The position numbers were made by a program, and so were the translations under genes. From Salinisphaera sp. G21_0 (GTDB lineage: Bacteria; Pseudomonadota; Gammaproteobacteria; Pseudomonadales; Endozoicomonadaceae), in assembly GCF_017744115.1 (NCBI RefSeq), contig NZ_JAGHQW010000015.1, positions 44,799 to 108,798 of the forward strand: a DNA stretch of 64,000 bases, given 5' to 3'. Of the stretch, positions 47,388 through 57,207 are shown piece after piece (the stretch's first letter is position 1; every line of letters begins with the position of its first letter). The notes under the pieces were generated by a model. That model worked only from the letters and a program-made list of their open reading frames with translations, had not been told where the DNA came from and ran no database searches.

Positions 47388-48362
47388 TCAATGGATGAAT
47401 GGGTTGCCTGATGCTTCACACGCACCGATCAGGCCTGGGTTGTCGTGAATAATCAGACTGGTTGGGATAGCCGCCAGATAATCGGCCATCTTATCGTTAA
47501 GGTCGAACGATGTCCTGAAATCTGATTGGGCGAAGAACTCCGGGAAGCGTGGAATAATGCCGCCAGCAATATAGACGCCCCCCTGGGCTCCGGTGGTCAG
47601 TGCCGCATTACTGGCGGCCCTGCCCAGCAGTTCACAGAAATGCAGTAGTGTCTGTCGACAGAGGGGTTCCCCGTCCAGGGCCTGAGCCGTGATTTCATGA
47701 TTTTTCAGTGTCTGTGTTCGGCCAGACAACATACTGTGGGCTTGATACAGCCGTTCAATGCCAGAACCGCACAGTACCGATTCCCAGGAAACATAGCCCA
47801 GCTGCTGCTGAAGAATACCGAGAATCTCCTTATCCATGGCGGATATGGGCGAAAACGCCGCATGTCCGCCCTCTCCGGGCAGAGGCAGCCAATGATCGCC
47901 GGCCTTCTTCAATGCGGCGACGCCAAGGCCCGTGCCTGGTCCAATAATCAGTTTGGTGGCCCCCGGGATTGCCTCTCCGTTGCCAATCTTGACCAGGGTG
48001 TTTTCAGGCAGGGCAGGGAGGGCAAGCGCCTGGGCGGTAAAATCATTGATCACTTTGAAGGACAGCAATTTCAGCGTGTCTTTCATGTCAGACTGGTTGA
48101 ATTCCCAATGGTTGTTGGTCATTTTTATCGTCTGGCCACTCACCGGGCAGGCAAATGCCATGCAGGCATGATCCACGGCAACTTGTTGATGCTTCAGGTA
48201 ATGGCTGACCGCATGATCAAGGTTATCGTAGTCATTACAGGCCAGCACTTGTACCGAGTCTGTTTGCAGCTTGCCACCCAGTGAGAGTGCAAATCTTGCG
48301 TTGGTGCCACCGATATCAGCTACCAGTGCCATTGAGTCATTCAATAAAGTGTCACGTGACAT
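47388..48362 (-). CDS. glk: glucokinase
   Basis: A 324-residue ROK-independent bacterial glucokinase (Glk) that phosphorylates glucose with ATP. The phosphate loop is VADIGGTNARFAL. NDFTAQALALP carries the catalytic Asp, and GPGTGLGVA and GEGGHAAFSP match the family. An ATG at 48332 would give the usual short N-terminus; the 10 extra residues from 48362 are uncertain. GCTGACCC/GGGTCAGC forms a hairpin just downstream (47357-47378). Confidence 0.9.
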   Translation of the reverse strand: MSRDTLLNDSMALVADIGGTNARFALSLGGKLQTDSVQVLACNDYDNLDHAVSHYLKHQQVAVDHACMAFACPVSGQTIKMTNNHWEFNQSDMKDTLKLLSFKVINDFTAQALALPALPENTLVKIGNGEAIPGATKLIIGPGTGLGVAALKKAGDHWLPLPGEGGHAAFSPISAMDKEILGILQQQLGYVSWESVLCGSGIERLYQAHSMLSGRTQTLKNHEITAQALDGEPLCRQTLLHFCELLGRAASNAALTTGAQGGVYIAGGIIPRFPEFFAQSDFRTSFDLNDKMADYLAAIPTSLIIHDNPGLIGACEASGNPFIH

Positions 48363-48828
48363 GATGAAGAGTGCTTCTGTTATGTACCCAGAGCAGAAGA
48401 TCCTGTTGCCACACAGGCCGTGGGGCTTTGGGGCTCTGGCTACGGGTGAGGGTGAAGTAGCGGGCGGGAGTTTACCTTACTGTTAAGTAAAGGCGTAGTG
48501 TGATGTCATGACATGAGTCAATGGGCGGGTATGCAGTGTTTGGATCCCCGTGTTGGGAAGACAACTTCGACAGTTCCAGGAATCTGGATACCGGAGCAAT
48601 TCCAACCAACAGGCTATTGTTGTAAAATCATTCAGTTGTATTACACGTTTTGGTAATGGCCTTGTCGGCCAGCTGTTGTTGTGAGCAGTGTTTCATAGGC
48701 AGCCATGTGCTGCCAACTTCATTCCCATTGTATTTCCAGAGCGGTCATTATTGGTCAGCTCTTGATGGGTCTATGCAGTATAAAGTGTTGGTGCCGTGTG
48801 CACCTGAAAAAGTGAGTGATATAGGGCA
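48363..48828. other. intergenic region glk-prfB
   Basis: This 466-bp divergent region presumably contains promoters for both genes. No gene, repeat or RNA element is supported by what I can see. Confidence 0.3.
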
Positions 48829-49927
48829 ATGTTTGAAGTCAATCCCATTAAGGAGCGTATCAAGGACCTGAGAGCGCGTACTGACGTGCTTAGGGGGTAT
48901 CTTTGACTACGCTCACAAGAGTGAGCGGTTGCAGGAAGTAGAGCGGGAGCTGGAAGACCCGAACGTCTGGAACGATCCGGAGTACGCCCAGAAGCTGGGC
49001 AAAGAGCGTTCCACCCTGGAAGCGATTGTTTCTACCATTGATGAGCTGACCAGTGGCCTGGGGGATTCTGAAGAACTGCTGGAAATGTCGGTAGAAGAAG
49101 AAGACGAAGAGGGTGTCCAGGGCGTTGTGGATGAGCTTGATGAGCTGGCCCGGAAACTGGAAGTACTTGAATTTCGTCGTATGTTCTCCGGTGAAATGGA
49201 TCCTAACAGCGCCTTTCTGGATATTCAGGCCGGTTCCGGCGGTACTGAGGCCCAGGACTGGGCCAATATGCTGCTGAGAATGTACCTGCGCTGGGGTGAG
49301 GCCAACGGTTTCAAAACGGACATCATTGAAGTCTCTGCCGGTGAAGTGGCAGGGATCAAATCGGCAACGGTTCAGTTTAACGGGGATTATGCGTTTGGCT
49401 GGTTGAGAACTGAAATCGGCGTTCATCGCCTGGTGCGCAAATCACCGTTTGATTCCGGTAATCGTCGCCATACCTCCTTTGCTTCCGTCTTCGTTTCTCC
49501 TGAGATTGATGACAATATTGATATCGAAATCAATCCGGCGGATCTGCGTATTGATACCTATCGTTCCAGTGGTGCCGGTGGACAGCACGTCAACACCACC
49601 GATTCTGCCGTGCGTATTACCCACGGGCCATCGGGAATTGTTGTACAGTGTCAGAATCAGCGTTCCCAGCACCAGAATAAAGACAAGGCCATGCAGCAGC
49701 TGAAGGCCAAGCTTTATGAGATGGAGATGCAAAAAAGAACGGCGGAGTCTCAGGCGATGGAAGATTCCAAGTCGGACATCGGCTGGGGTAGTCAGATTCG
49801 CTCCTATGTACTGGATGACTCCCGTATTAAGGACCTTCGTACCGGGGTAGAAACCCGGAATACCCAGTCTGTGCTGGATGGTGACCTGAACAAGTTCATT
49901 GAGGCGAGCCTGAAAAAAGGTCTGTAA
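48829..49927 (+). CDS. prfB: peptide chain release factor 2 (programmed +1 frameshift)
   Basis: RF2 terminates translation at UGA and UAA. The coding sequence is join(48829-48903, 48905-49927), giving 365 residues, identical in length to E. coli RF2. The first 25 codons end in CTT followed by in-frame TGA at 48904-48906, where the ribosome must shift +1. The codon-recognition SPF motif (KSPFDSG) and the peptidyl-hydrolysis motif GGQ (SGAGGQHVN) are intact. lysS follows 15 bp later, as in many gammaproteobacteria. Confidence 0.97.
48892..48906 (+). promoter_or_regulatory. prfB autoregulatory frameshift site
   Basis: AGGGGG TAT CTT TGA C: an internal Shine-Dalgarno-like AGGGGG stands three bases before the CTT slippery codon and UGA. 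The spacing matches the E. coli autoregulatory site, in which scarce RF2 increases frameshifting. Confidence 0.95.
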
Positions 49928-49942
49928 CTGGAAGAATATTTT

Positions 49943-51463
49943 ATGTCTGAAGAACATTTTTTGTCGCAACAGGTGCAGGAAGAAAAGGCTGCTGAAGCCC
50001 ATGAAGAGAACCGCCTGGTTACCCTGCGCCGGGAAAAACTGGCGGCCATTCGCGCAAAAGGCGTGGCATTTCCCAATAAATTCCGTCGTGATTCGCTGGC
50101 TGGCGATCTTCAGGAACAGTTCAAAGATCATGACAAGGCTGCCCTGGAAGGCCTGAACCACCACGTTAAAGTGGCTGGCCGTATTATGTTGAACCGTGGC
50201 GCGTTCATGGAACTGCAGGATATGTCTGGCCGTATCCAGCTTTATGTGAACCGCAAACAGCTGCCAAAAGAGACCCTGGATGCCATCAAGACCTGGGACC
50301 TGGGGGATATTATCGGTGTAGAAGGTGCTGTTCAGCGCTCTGGCAAAGGCGACCTTTACGTTGATATGAGTGCTGTCCAGCTACTGACCAAGTCTCTGCG
50401 TCCATTGCCTGAAAAGCACAAAGGCCTCACCGATACCGAGCAGCGATACCGCCAGCGCTATGTTGACCTGATTACCAGTGAACACTCCCGGGAAACCTTC
50501 CGGACCCGTTCCAGAATCATTCAGTGTATCCGTAACTACTTTCTGGGTCAGGACTTTATGGAAGTTGAGACGCCGATGCTGCAGGTGATTCCCGGTGGTG
50601 CCACGGCCAGACCGTTTGTGACCCATCACAACGCGCTGGATATCGATATGTACCTCCGTATCGCCCCGGAACTGTACCTGAAGCGTGTGGTCGTTGGTGG
50701 TTTTGAACGGGTATTTGAGATTAACCGGAACTTCCGCAATGAAGGGCTGTCTACTAGACATAACCCGGAATTTACAATGATCGAGTTCTATCAGGCTTAC
50801 GCGGATTACACCGACATGATGGATCACACTGAAACCATGCTGAAACAGCTGGCTCAGGACGTTCTGGGTAAAACTGAGTTCGAGTACCAGGGGCAGATGA
50901 TTGATTTTGGCAAGCCGTTTGCGCGGATGTCGGTATTTGAATCTATCTTGCATTTCAACCCGGATCTTGATGCCGCTGATATTGACAACCTGGAGTCAGC
51001 CACACAGGTTGCCGGTAAACTGGGCATTGATGTGAAGCCGATCTGGGGGCTTGGCAAGGTTCAGATGGAAATCTTTGATGAAACGGTGGAACATCACTTG
51101 CTTAACCCTACCTTCATCACGGATTACCCGACCGAAGTGTCGCCTCTGTCCCGTAAAAATGACGACAACCCATTTGTTACTGAGCGCTTTGAGTTCTTTG
51201 TGGGGGGTCGGGAAATCGCTAATGGCTTCTCTGAGTTGAATGACTCAGAAGACCAGGCTGAGCGCTTCAGACAACAGGTAGCTGAAAAGGATGCCGGGGA
51301 CGATGAGGCAATGCATTATGATGCAGACTATATCAATGCACTTGAATACGGTCTGCCACCAACTGCCGGAGAAGGTATTGGTATTGACCGGCTGGTGATG
51401 CTGTTTACGGATGCGCCGTCAATCAGGGATGTGTTGTTGTTTCCTCATATGCGTCCTCAGTAG
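49943..51463 (+). CDS. lysS: lysyl-tRNA synthetase (class II)
   Basis: A 506-residue class IIb synthetase. The N-terminal OB-fold anticodon-binding domain (about 60-165) precedes the catalytic core, which has motif 2 ([25 protein letters not shown]) and motif 3 ([15 protein letters not shown]). Length and motifs are normal. It is co-directional with prfB. Confidence 0.97.
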   Translation: MSEEHFLSQQVQEEKAAEAHEENRLVTLRREKLAAIRAKGVAFPNKFRRDSLAGDLQEQFKDHDKAALEGLNHHVKVAGRIMLNRGAFMELQDMSGRIQLYVNRKQLPKETLDAIKTWDLGDIIGVEGAVQRSGKGDLYVDMSAVQLLTKSLRPLPEKHKGLTDTEQRYRQRYVDLITSEHSRETFRTRSRIIQCIRNYFLGQDFMEVETPMLQVIPGGATARPFVTHHNALDIDMYLRIAPELYLKRVVVGGFERVFEINRNFRNEGLSTRHNPEFTMIEFYQAYADYTDMMDHTETMLKQLAQDVLGKTEFEYQGQMIDFGKPFARMSVFESILHFNPDLDAADIDNLESATQVAGKLGIDVKPIWGLGKVQMEIFDETVEHHLLNPTFITDYPTEVSPLSRKNDDNPFVTERFEFFVGGREIANGFSELNDSEDQAERFRQQVAEKDAGDDEAMHYDADYINALEYGLPPTAGEGIGIDRLVMLFTDAPSIRDVLLFPHMRPQ

Positions 51464-51725
51464 ATATTGACGCAGGAGTAATTGTGCTTAAGTTTGTACT
51501 TGTCAAATATGTGAATCGACGATGCAGGTATCATTTGCATTGGTTATATGAACCTGCCGTTTGGTTACCGTATTAGTAATTACCTGCTTAACTCAGTTAT
51601 TTTCTGAGTCGCTGATAGTTCGGGATTGATGACATGAGCAGGCCAAGCCTGCTCATGTAGTATCCGGGAGCCTGAAGTTAAGTCGATGCGCTTTGCTGGT
51701 GAAGCCAGGAGTTTGCCATACGCCC

Positions 51726-51794
51726 GGTCTAATCGGTCTAATCGGTCTAATCGGTCTAATCGGTCTAATCGGTCTAATCGGTCTAATCGGTCTA
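51726..51794. repeat. 9-bp tandem repeat (GGTCTAATC)n
   Basis: Seven complete GGTCTAATC units (51726-51788) and a partial eighth, with no substitutions. The unit is a multiple of three, so it produces an artificial Arg-Leu-Asp repeat in the minus-strand frame across it. The rest of 51464-51957 has no supported gene. Perfect copies suggest recent slippage. Confidence 0.9.
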
Positions 51795-51957
51795 TAAGGA
51801 TATGGGTAGTACTCCAGGTATGGCGGTCTGATAACCCTGAATAGTGGCAGGGCCGGTTTTCATACGTATGGTTGATTTCTGTACTAAGATGCTTGTTCAA
51901 GCGACGGTACTGGACGAACGCTATAAAACAATCAGGCAACTGTAAGGCAGTCTAAAT

Positions 51958-52692
51958 ATGGTCTCAACAATGGATTCCTCATCAGAAGGCATGAAAAGCT
52001 CTGGTATGCACGACAGTGATATGAAACTGAAATATCAGGGGCGAAAAACCAGTCGTGCCAATAGCGAACAGCGTCGTCGTACAATTCTTGAGGCGGCTTT
52101 AAGAATCGTTGTCAGAGATGGCGTCAGGGGTGTCCGTCATCGTGCTGTTGCCAAGGAAGCCAATGTTCCTCTTTCTGCAACCACTTATTATTTTAAAGAT
52201 ATTACGGATCTCATCACTGACACCTTCACTCTGTTTGTGGAGATGGGTGCCCAGAAATTCAAGGCGTACTGGGAAGAGTCTGACAGTATGCTGAAAATGG
52301 CCATGAAAGAGCTTGTGCCATCGGACCAGGCCAGTCGTCAGGTATTTGCTGACCGGATCAGTGATCTTGCTATTGAGTATGTGCTGATTCAGCTGGCAGA
52401 ACATCGTGACTACCTGATCGCAGAGCGTGCTTTCCAGCAGGAGTGCCTGCGTAACGAAAACCTGAGGCCCATTGCCTTCAGTCATCAAAAGTTCTTTCTC
52501 GATAGTCTCAAAACATTCTTTTCTAAAATCGGCTCTAACCATCCTGATATTGATGCTGAACTATTTGGCAGTATTATCATTCATGTTGAGTACCAGGGAT
52601 TAATTGCAGGTTTTGAAGACGAAACAACAGTGGACAGGCTCCGGGTCATGCTCAAGCGTCAGATAGAGTTGATGCTGGGTGTATACAGTTAG
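51958..52692 (+). CDS. TetR-family transcriptional regulator
   Basis: A 244-residue regulator. A polar ~35-residue extension precedes the TetR DNA-binding domain (RRRTILEAALRIVVRDGVRGVRHRAVAKEANVPLSATTYYFKDITDLI, about 38-85). The C-terminal ligand domain is helical and has no recognised ligand class. AAGG lies ten bases before the ATG. No divergent or downstream target is obvious. Confidence 0.85.
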   Translation: MVSTMDSSSEGMKSSGMHDSDMKLKYQGRKTSRANSEQRRRTILEAALRIVVRDGVRGVRHRAVAKEANVPLSATTYYFKDITDLITDTFTLFVEMGAQKFKAYWEESDSMLKMAMKELVPSDQASRQVFADRISDLAIEYVLIQLAEHRDYLIAERAFQQECLRNENLRPIAFSHQKFFLDSLKTFFSKIGSNHPDIDAELFGSIIIHVEYQGLIAGFEDETTVDRLRVMLKRQIELMLGVYS

Positions 52693-52949
52693 TACAGACA
52701 TTTTCTGCCTTTTGCGTCACAACTTCGTCCACCGGGAAAGCCAGCAGAACCATTTGAATACCCTTAAACTCTCATGATTCTTCAGGCTTTCACGATTCTT
52801 TCAGTGCATGGAAGCAAAAGACACGGAACTACAAATTAACGAAGAGCAAAAGAAGATATTTTCTTTTCCTTTTACTCTTTGGGGCATTCACAGCTACATC
52901 CTAAATGTCCATTCAGAGAGGGAATTAGCAAACTTAATGAAAACGTCTA

Positions 52950-53948
52950 TTAGTGCCAGAGTATTGGAAATTCGAGCATTCCAACAGTGCTGTTGTGGTC
53001 GGAGATAAACATCTGCGTAATGTCCAGCTCTTCCATGAAACCAAATACCAGAATTGCACTTGAAAGACTGGCTTCATTGGTACCGATGGATGAGGCCTGA
53101 TCCAGGATATATCTCTCCAGTTTGCCCTTGTCCAAAGACATTTGGTGCATGGTGATATCTTCTGCGAAGCCTTCCTGAAATACCGGGCCGATACCGGTGA
53201 TTTTAACCTGATCTTTCTTCAGTTCATTGCGAATAATGACCGGCGTTTTCCGGGCAAGATATCGTGCGAAGGTGATACCTGCTTCGAGTTCTTCAGTTGA
53301 TATGGGGGATAATGACCTCGGCAAATGTGTTGGTTTATTCTGGACAACTTCCTTCAGGTATTCCATAAAGGAAACAGAACCAAAATCACCTTTGTGGGCA
53401 AATGGACCAGCTTCAGGATCGGAGATAATCAACTGAAAACTCTCCTTCCCGATATCCCAGACGACAGGTGTTTCAGAATTATCAGTCGCCGTTAAAGCTG
53501 AGAAAAAATCCATTCGATCTTCTTCTTCAGGGGATAGAATGCGAATATTGATACCGCTTGTACGCCGTATCTTCTGCACCAGCTCTTCGGCGTTATGAGC
53601 CTCCCTGAAAATGTCAGTAGCAATGGCTCTTACCTGAACTGCCTTGAAATGTTCCTGTCGGGTTCGCAGTTTTTGAAAGAGTCTCTGAGCCTTTTTTAGC
53701 ATAAAGCTGCTGAAAAAACGGTTGTCGCTAGCTGACAGGTCATCGTAGAAACCCGCTTCCAGAGAACCGTAATCAAGGTGCCGGTAAACTTTATCGGTCT
53801 TGTTGTTTACGTCGGCGATAGCGAAATGAATAGAATTGGCATTGATTTCGATGGCCATCCTGCGTTCGAGCATTGCCAGGGACTGGCAGCTAAAAAGAAG
53901 GGCTGCAACCGCAGAAATTCTGATAGATGCTTTATTAAAAGTTTGCAT
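52950..53948 (-). CDS. secreted Ppx/GppA-like protein with degenerate active site
   Basis: A 332-residue protein with a signal peptide (about 1-25) followed by a Ppx/GppA fold. Strand motifs MAIEINANSIHFAIADV, VRAIATDIFREAHNAEELVQKIRRTSGI, ILSPEEEDRMDF and DIGKESFQLI correspond to IDLGSNSFHL, TSALRDAxN, ISGEEEA and DIGGGSTEL of cytoplasmic exopolyphosphatase/guanosine pentaphosphatases. The Gly-Gly-Gly-Ser phosphate loop has become Gly-Lys-Glu-Ser-Phe and the first loop lacks its Asp/Gly residues, so activity is doubtful. Export of this family is unusual. Confidence 0.7.
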   Translation of the reverse strand: MQTFNKASIRISAVAALLFSCQSLAMLERRMAIEINANSIHFAIADVNNKTDKVYRHLDYGSLEAGFYDDLSASDNRFFSSFMLKKAQRLFQKLRTRQEHFKAVQVRAIATDIFREAHNAEELVQKIRRTSGINIRILSPEEEDRMDFFSALTATDNSETPVVWDIGKESFQLIISDPEAGPFAHKGDFGSVSFMEYLKEVVQNKPTHLPRSLSPISTEELEAGITFARYLARKTPVIIRNELKKDQVKITGIGPVFQEGFAEDITMHQMSLDKGKLERYILDQASSIGTNEASLSSAILVFGFMEELDITQMFISDHNSTVGMLEFPILWH

Positions 53949-54092
53949 TGTATTGAAGGCGATCCGTAACGAAGACTGAGTTGTTATTAGTAAAGGTGTT
54001 GTTGTGCTAAAGTGCGTTGGCTGGCAAAGAGTGTAGTTGGCTCTTATGCGGTTGGAGGTAATTTATTTGTCAATGTTAGTTGAGGTAGGGTG

Positions 54093-54779
54093 ATGCCAGA
54101 CATCAAATTGGAACCTTCCTGGAAAGCCATGCTTCAGGATGAATTTACCAAAGAGTATATGCAGACCCTGCGCAGCTTTCTGCAACATGAAAAGGCTCAG
54201 GGCAAGATGATTTACCCCAGGGGTGCAGAATACTTCCGGGCCCTGGACCTGACGCCGTTTGCACAGGTCAAAGTGGTGATTCTTGGGCAGGACCCTTATC
54301 ACGGGCCGGGTCAGGCTCATGGGTTAAGCTTCTCGGTACGTCCCAAAATCGTCATTCCTCCATCGCTGGTTAACATGTACAAAGAGTTGGAGTCAGATTT
54401 GGGCATTCCGCCGGCCAATCATGGATTTCTGGAACACTGGGCCCATCAGGGAGTGTTACTGCTCAACAGTGTGTTGACTGTCGAGCATAAGCAGGCTGCT
54501 TCTCATCAGGGCAGGGGGTGGGAGACATTCACTGACCGGATTGTTGCCGCGTTGAATGAGCAGCGAGAACATATTGTTTTTATTTTGTGGGGCAGCTACG
54601 CACAGAAAAAAGGGCGGTTTATTGATACCGGTAAACACCTGGTTCTGACATCTGTTCACCCATCGCCACTTTCAGCTTATCGAGGCTTTTTTGGCAGCCG
54701 ACCTTTTTCCAGGAGCAATGATTATCTGGTCAGTCATGGAATACAGCCTATAGACTGGCGACTGCCACCCCTGAATTGA
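54093..54779 (+). CDS. ung: uracil-DNA glycosylase
   Basis: A 228-residue family-1 UDG that removes uracil from DNA. The water-activating loop [18 protein letters not shown], the LLNSVLTV segment and the [17 protein letters not shown] leucine/minor-groove loop are intact. The ATG at 54093 is chosen because GAGG stands seven bases upstream; the preceding GTG is less well placed. Confidence 0.95.
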   Translation: MPDIKLEPSWKAMLQDEFTKEYMQTLRSFLQHEKAQGKMIYPRGAEYFRALDLTPFAQVKVVILGQDPYHGPGQAHGLSFSVRPKIVIPPSLVNMYKELESDLGIPPANHGFLEHWAHQGVLLLNSVLTVEHKQAASHQGRGWETFTDRIVAALNEQREHIVFILWGSYAQKKGRFIDTGKHLVLTSVHPSPLSAYRGFFGSRPFSRSNDYLVSHGIQPIDWRLPPLN

Positions 54780-54892
54780 CCGGTGATATTTTGTTCCATG
54801 ATTACTGTACATAGGGCCTTGGTTTATGTATGATCCACGCCACTGAATGCAGACGGTTGAAGGACACAGTTTGTAATCGTTTCAGTCTACAC

Positions 54893-54969
54893 GCGCTCGT
54901 AGCTCAGCTGGATAGAGTACCTGGCTACGAACCAGGCGGTCGGAGGTTCGAATCCTCCCGAGCGCGCCA
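54893..54969 (+). tRNA. tRNA-Arg (ACG)
   Basis: A 77-nt cloverleaf. The acceptor stem is GCGCTCG/CGAGCGC, the anticodon arm CTGG-CTACGAA-CCAG gives anticodon ACG, the T-arm is GGAGG-TTCGAAT-CCTCC, and the CCA end is encoded. It marks the boundary between core genes and the accessory cluster. Confidence 0.97.
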
Positions 54970-54993
54970 CCAAATGGAATGATTCATCAGAGT

Positions 54994-56094
54994 TTACAGC
55001 TGAATTGGCTGATTGAAGATGTTGATCTCCTGATCAGGCGTAGCTTTTCGAAGCTCACATTCATACGCCAGGTAAGCATGGTAGTCGCTAATCTCTTTTT
55101 GGTGCTTTTCATTATTCAAAGTATTCTGGTTGCGGCGTCTATTGTTCATCCTTCGCTGTATTCTTTTACGCTCTAAAAAAGCGGGATCCTGACTACGCTT
55201 CCTGTAGTACTCCCTGTTTATCTGCCTTTTATACTCTGCGTAAGCGGGATCTTTGCGACGCTCTCTTTGGTAGTTCCTGCTTCTCTCCCTGTTACGTGCT
55301 GCGTTAACAGGATCTTTAAGACGATTCCTTTGGTAGTTCCTGCTTTTCTCCCTTTCAAGCTCTGATTGAGCGGGATCATTGCGACGCTGCCTTTGGTACT
55401 CCCTGTTTCTATTCATTAAATATTCTGCATAAACGGGATCTTTGTAACGCACGGAGTTCCTGGTTATTTGCCTTTTACATGCATCGTTGGCGGGGGGGGC
55501 ATTGCAAAACTTCCTCTGACCCTCGACTATTGCAGCGTTACCGTCAGCGAACACCTCTGTTTGGGGTATTTTGCTATAACTTGTCGTTTGATTTAGATGT
55601 TGTGGGCTAGAAGGTGCGGTAGAAAAATTGATTTTCTGATCATCTGGATGCCAATGGCATGCAGGTATTGGATTTCTGGTTTCTGGCTCACTCACCGATA
55701 AGAATGCCTGTGGAATAAAAGGGGGAATTGGTTCTGGTGCTGGCCTGGCCTCAACAAGTTCATTATCAGAATCCCAGGGTACATAGTAATCAAGGTCTGA
55801 TTGTTGTATGTCAGGGAGCTCATTGCTGAAAGTAGCTGCTGGATCGGTAAAAATCAGATTATCAATATCATATTCAAGCAGGGAATGAAAAGAATCAACA
55901 TTATTTTGGCAAAAATTTGATTGATTATGGTAAGCAGGTAAAGATAATTCCAGCGCATGAACAGACTTACCATGATATGAAGGCTGCTGATCGTTATAAT
56001 CAGGTGGAATCAGTTGTTCCATTGAATATAATGAGCAGGAAAGAGTATCGGAACAGGCAGGCTCAAATGAGGGTAAGTTATTAAAGAGATACAT
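54994..56094 (-). CDS. Arg-rich 21-residue-repeat protein
   Basis: A 366-residue protein. The N-terminal ~200 residues are low-complexity and acidic/Ser-rich. A basic block of five repeats follows with exact 21-residue period (Asp-Pro at 219, 240, 261, 282, 303; unit like D-P-A-Y-A-E-x-x-R-x-x-N-R-x-Y-Q-R). The last ~45 residues are mixed. The N-terminal half is homologous to the 59250-60104 protein (YHNQS, HWHPDDQ, PQHLNQTTS), whose repeats have period 17. The style recalls nucleic-acid-binding repeat proteins. Sigma-E-type promoter at 56123-56150; 36 nt separate the -10 from the ATG, with no Shine-Dalgarno. Confidence 0.7.
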   Translation of the reverse strand: MYLFNNLPSFEPACSDTLSCSLYSMEQLIPPDYNDQQPSYHGKSVHALELSLPAYHNQSNFCQNNVDSFHSLLEYDIDNLIFTDPAATFSNELPDIQQSDLDYYVPWDSDNELVEARPAPEPIPPFIPQAFLSVSEPETRNPIPACHWHPDDQKINFSTAPSSPQHLNQTTSYSKIPQTEVFADGNAAIVEGQRKFCNAPPANDACKRQITRNSVRYKDPVYAEYLMNRNREYQRQRRNDPAQSELEREKSRNYQRNRLKDPVNAARNRERSRNYQRERRKDPAYAEYKRQINREYYRKRSQDPAFLERKRIQRRMNNRRRNQNTLNNEKHQKEISDYHAYLAYECELRKATPDQEINIFNQPIQL

Positions 56095-56122
56095 TGAATT
56101 ATGAAATTGTCAAATTAAAGGC

Positions 56123-56150
56123 TGAGACAATTATTTTATAAAAAAGTTCC
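56123..56150 (-). promoter_or_regulatory. sigma-E-type promoter (21-residue-repeat gene)
   Basis: Minus strand: GGAACTT, 16 bp, TCTCA. The ATG's last base is the 36th nucleotide counted from the first base of the -10 box. Confidence 0.7.
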
Positions 56151-56263
56151 TTCCTGAAAAAACTGATCAATATTTATGTCAACCAAATATGGAGTTTTGC
56201 TGTCTATCTATCCAGGGAGCAGTGAACAATACCTGCTTACTTTTTGTTTGTTGACCGTCCAAT

Positions 56264-57046
56264 CTAGATAGGTTGGGTTTGAACCGGATTGTTGAGATTT
56301 TTTCTTTCATTCAACGGCAGAGGATGGGGGAGCAATGAAGAAAGTTCTGCTTGTTTTGCATTAGCTGCCTCTTTTCCTTTTTCCCTTGCTACTTTATCAC
56401 TATAGCCTTTACTTATAGCTTTTTTATAGGCCATTAACTTGGCACTGTATATGGCCTTTTTCACCTTGCCTTTGGTGGATGAATAATATTTGGCTCTAGC
56501 CCTGTATGCGACCATCTTGCCGTGGTCGGACGTGCGGTATCTGGCTCTGGTCTCCTTGCCTTTGTCAGATGCCTCGTATCTGGATTTGGCCTTCTTACCT
56601 TTATCAGATGCTTCGTATCTGGTTCTGGTTTTCTTACCTTTATCAGATACTTCGTATCTGGCTTGGTACGTTCTGACTTTATCGCATCCTTTATCATTAA
56701 TCATCATGCTTTTATACGACATTGATATACTTTCTTCGAAAGTGTTGGCCTGAGATAAACGACTTACTACAGGTTGATCTTCGTTTGCAGGGTTATTAAT
56801 GATTGCTATTGACCTTTTTCCAAGCATTGGATTATCAGATGATTTATGAAAAATCACTGTCGGACACTGAGGGTCATATTTGTTGGTTGTATCAATACGC
56901 ATCGAACATAGAATATTAGCTGCTTCGACAACTTCACGGGAGAAAGCCTGAACCGATACTCCAGATAAAGAATAAGTATTATCTTTAAAATAAGGGAAGA
57001 ACTCAGAAGTAATATTTGATTGAACAGAAAAATCAGGAATTTCCAT
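56264..57046 (-). CDS. Lys-rich 13-residue-repeat protein A
   Basis: A 260-residue protein. Residues ~1-115 resemble the N-terminus of the 58211-59110 protein (F-S-R-E-V-V-x-A-A-N-I-L-C). Four 13-residue repeats follow (130-181; units like R-Y-E-A-S-D-K-G-K-K-x-x-x), then a basic tail with the cap K-x-A-R-E-K-G-K-E-A-A (about 219-228). The ATG at 57046 replaces a start at 57103, which lies inside the promoter; it restores the TTCAATG leader of its paralogues. It is probably a nucleic-acid-binding host-directed protein (inference). Confidence 0.65.
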   Translation of the reverse strand: MEIPDFSVQSNITSEFFPYFKDNTYSLSGVSVQAFSREVVEAANILCSMRIDTTNKYDPQCPTVIFHKSSDNPMLGKRSIAIINNPANEDQPVVSRLSQANTFEESISMSYKSMMINDKGCDKVRTYQARYEVSDKGKKTRTRYEASDKGKKAKSRYEASDKGKETRARYRTSDHGKMVAYRARAKYYSSTKGKVKKAIYSAKLMAYKKAISKGYSDKVAREKGKEAANAKQAELSSLLPHPLPLNERKNLNNPVQTQPI

Positions 57047-57074
57047 TGAATTATTGAATTGTTGAGTTTTACAG

Positions 57075-57102
57075 TAAGACTGCTCTATCTTATAAAAGTT
57101 CA
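57075..57102 (-). promoter_or_regulatory. sigma-E-type promoter (13-residue-repeat gene A)
   Basis: Minus strand: TGAACTT (one mismatch), 16 bp, TCTTA. The 36-nt distance to the ATG at 57046 matches the neighbours. Confidence 0.65.
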
Positions 57103-57184
57103 TCTCTGAATAATCAATATTTAAGTCAATAACAATGAAAAGCTTTTTATGACTATTTGCTCAGGTTGTTAAATAAATTGAAAT

Positions 57185-57207
57185 AAAATAGAGCTTGAAT
57201 CAAGCTC
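57185..57207 (-). terminator. terminator of the 57206-58051 gene
   Basis: The palindrome GAGCTTG-AAT-CAAGCTC (57191-57207) is followed on the minus strand by TATTTTATTT. It overlaps the stop codon of the gene. Confidence 0.65.

Noticed and set aside
51580..51939. Minus-strand frame encoding an Arg-Leu-Asp repeat protein
   Set aside because: The repeat is produced by the 9-bp GGTCTAATC tract; flanks have no coding character and no ribosome site.
57047..57103. Upstream start (57103) for the 56264-57046 gene
   Set aside because: It lies inside the sigma-E-type promoter; the ATG at 57046 restores the 36-nt leader of the paralogues.
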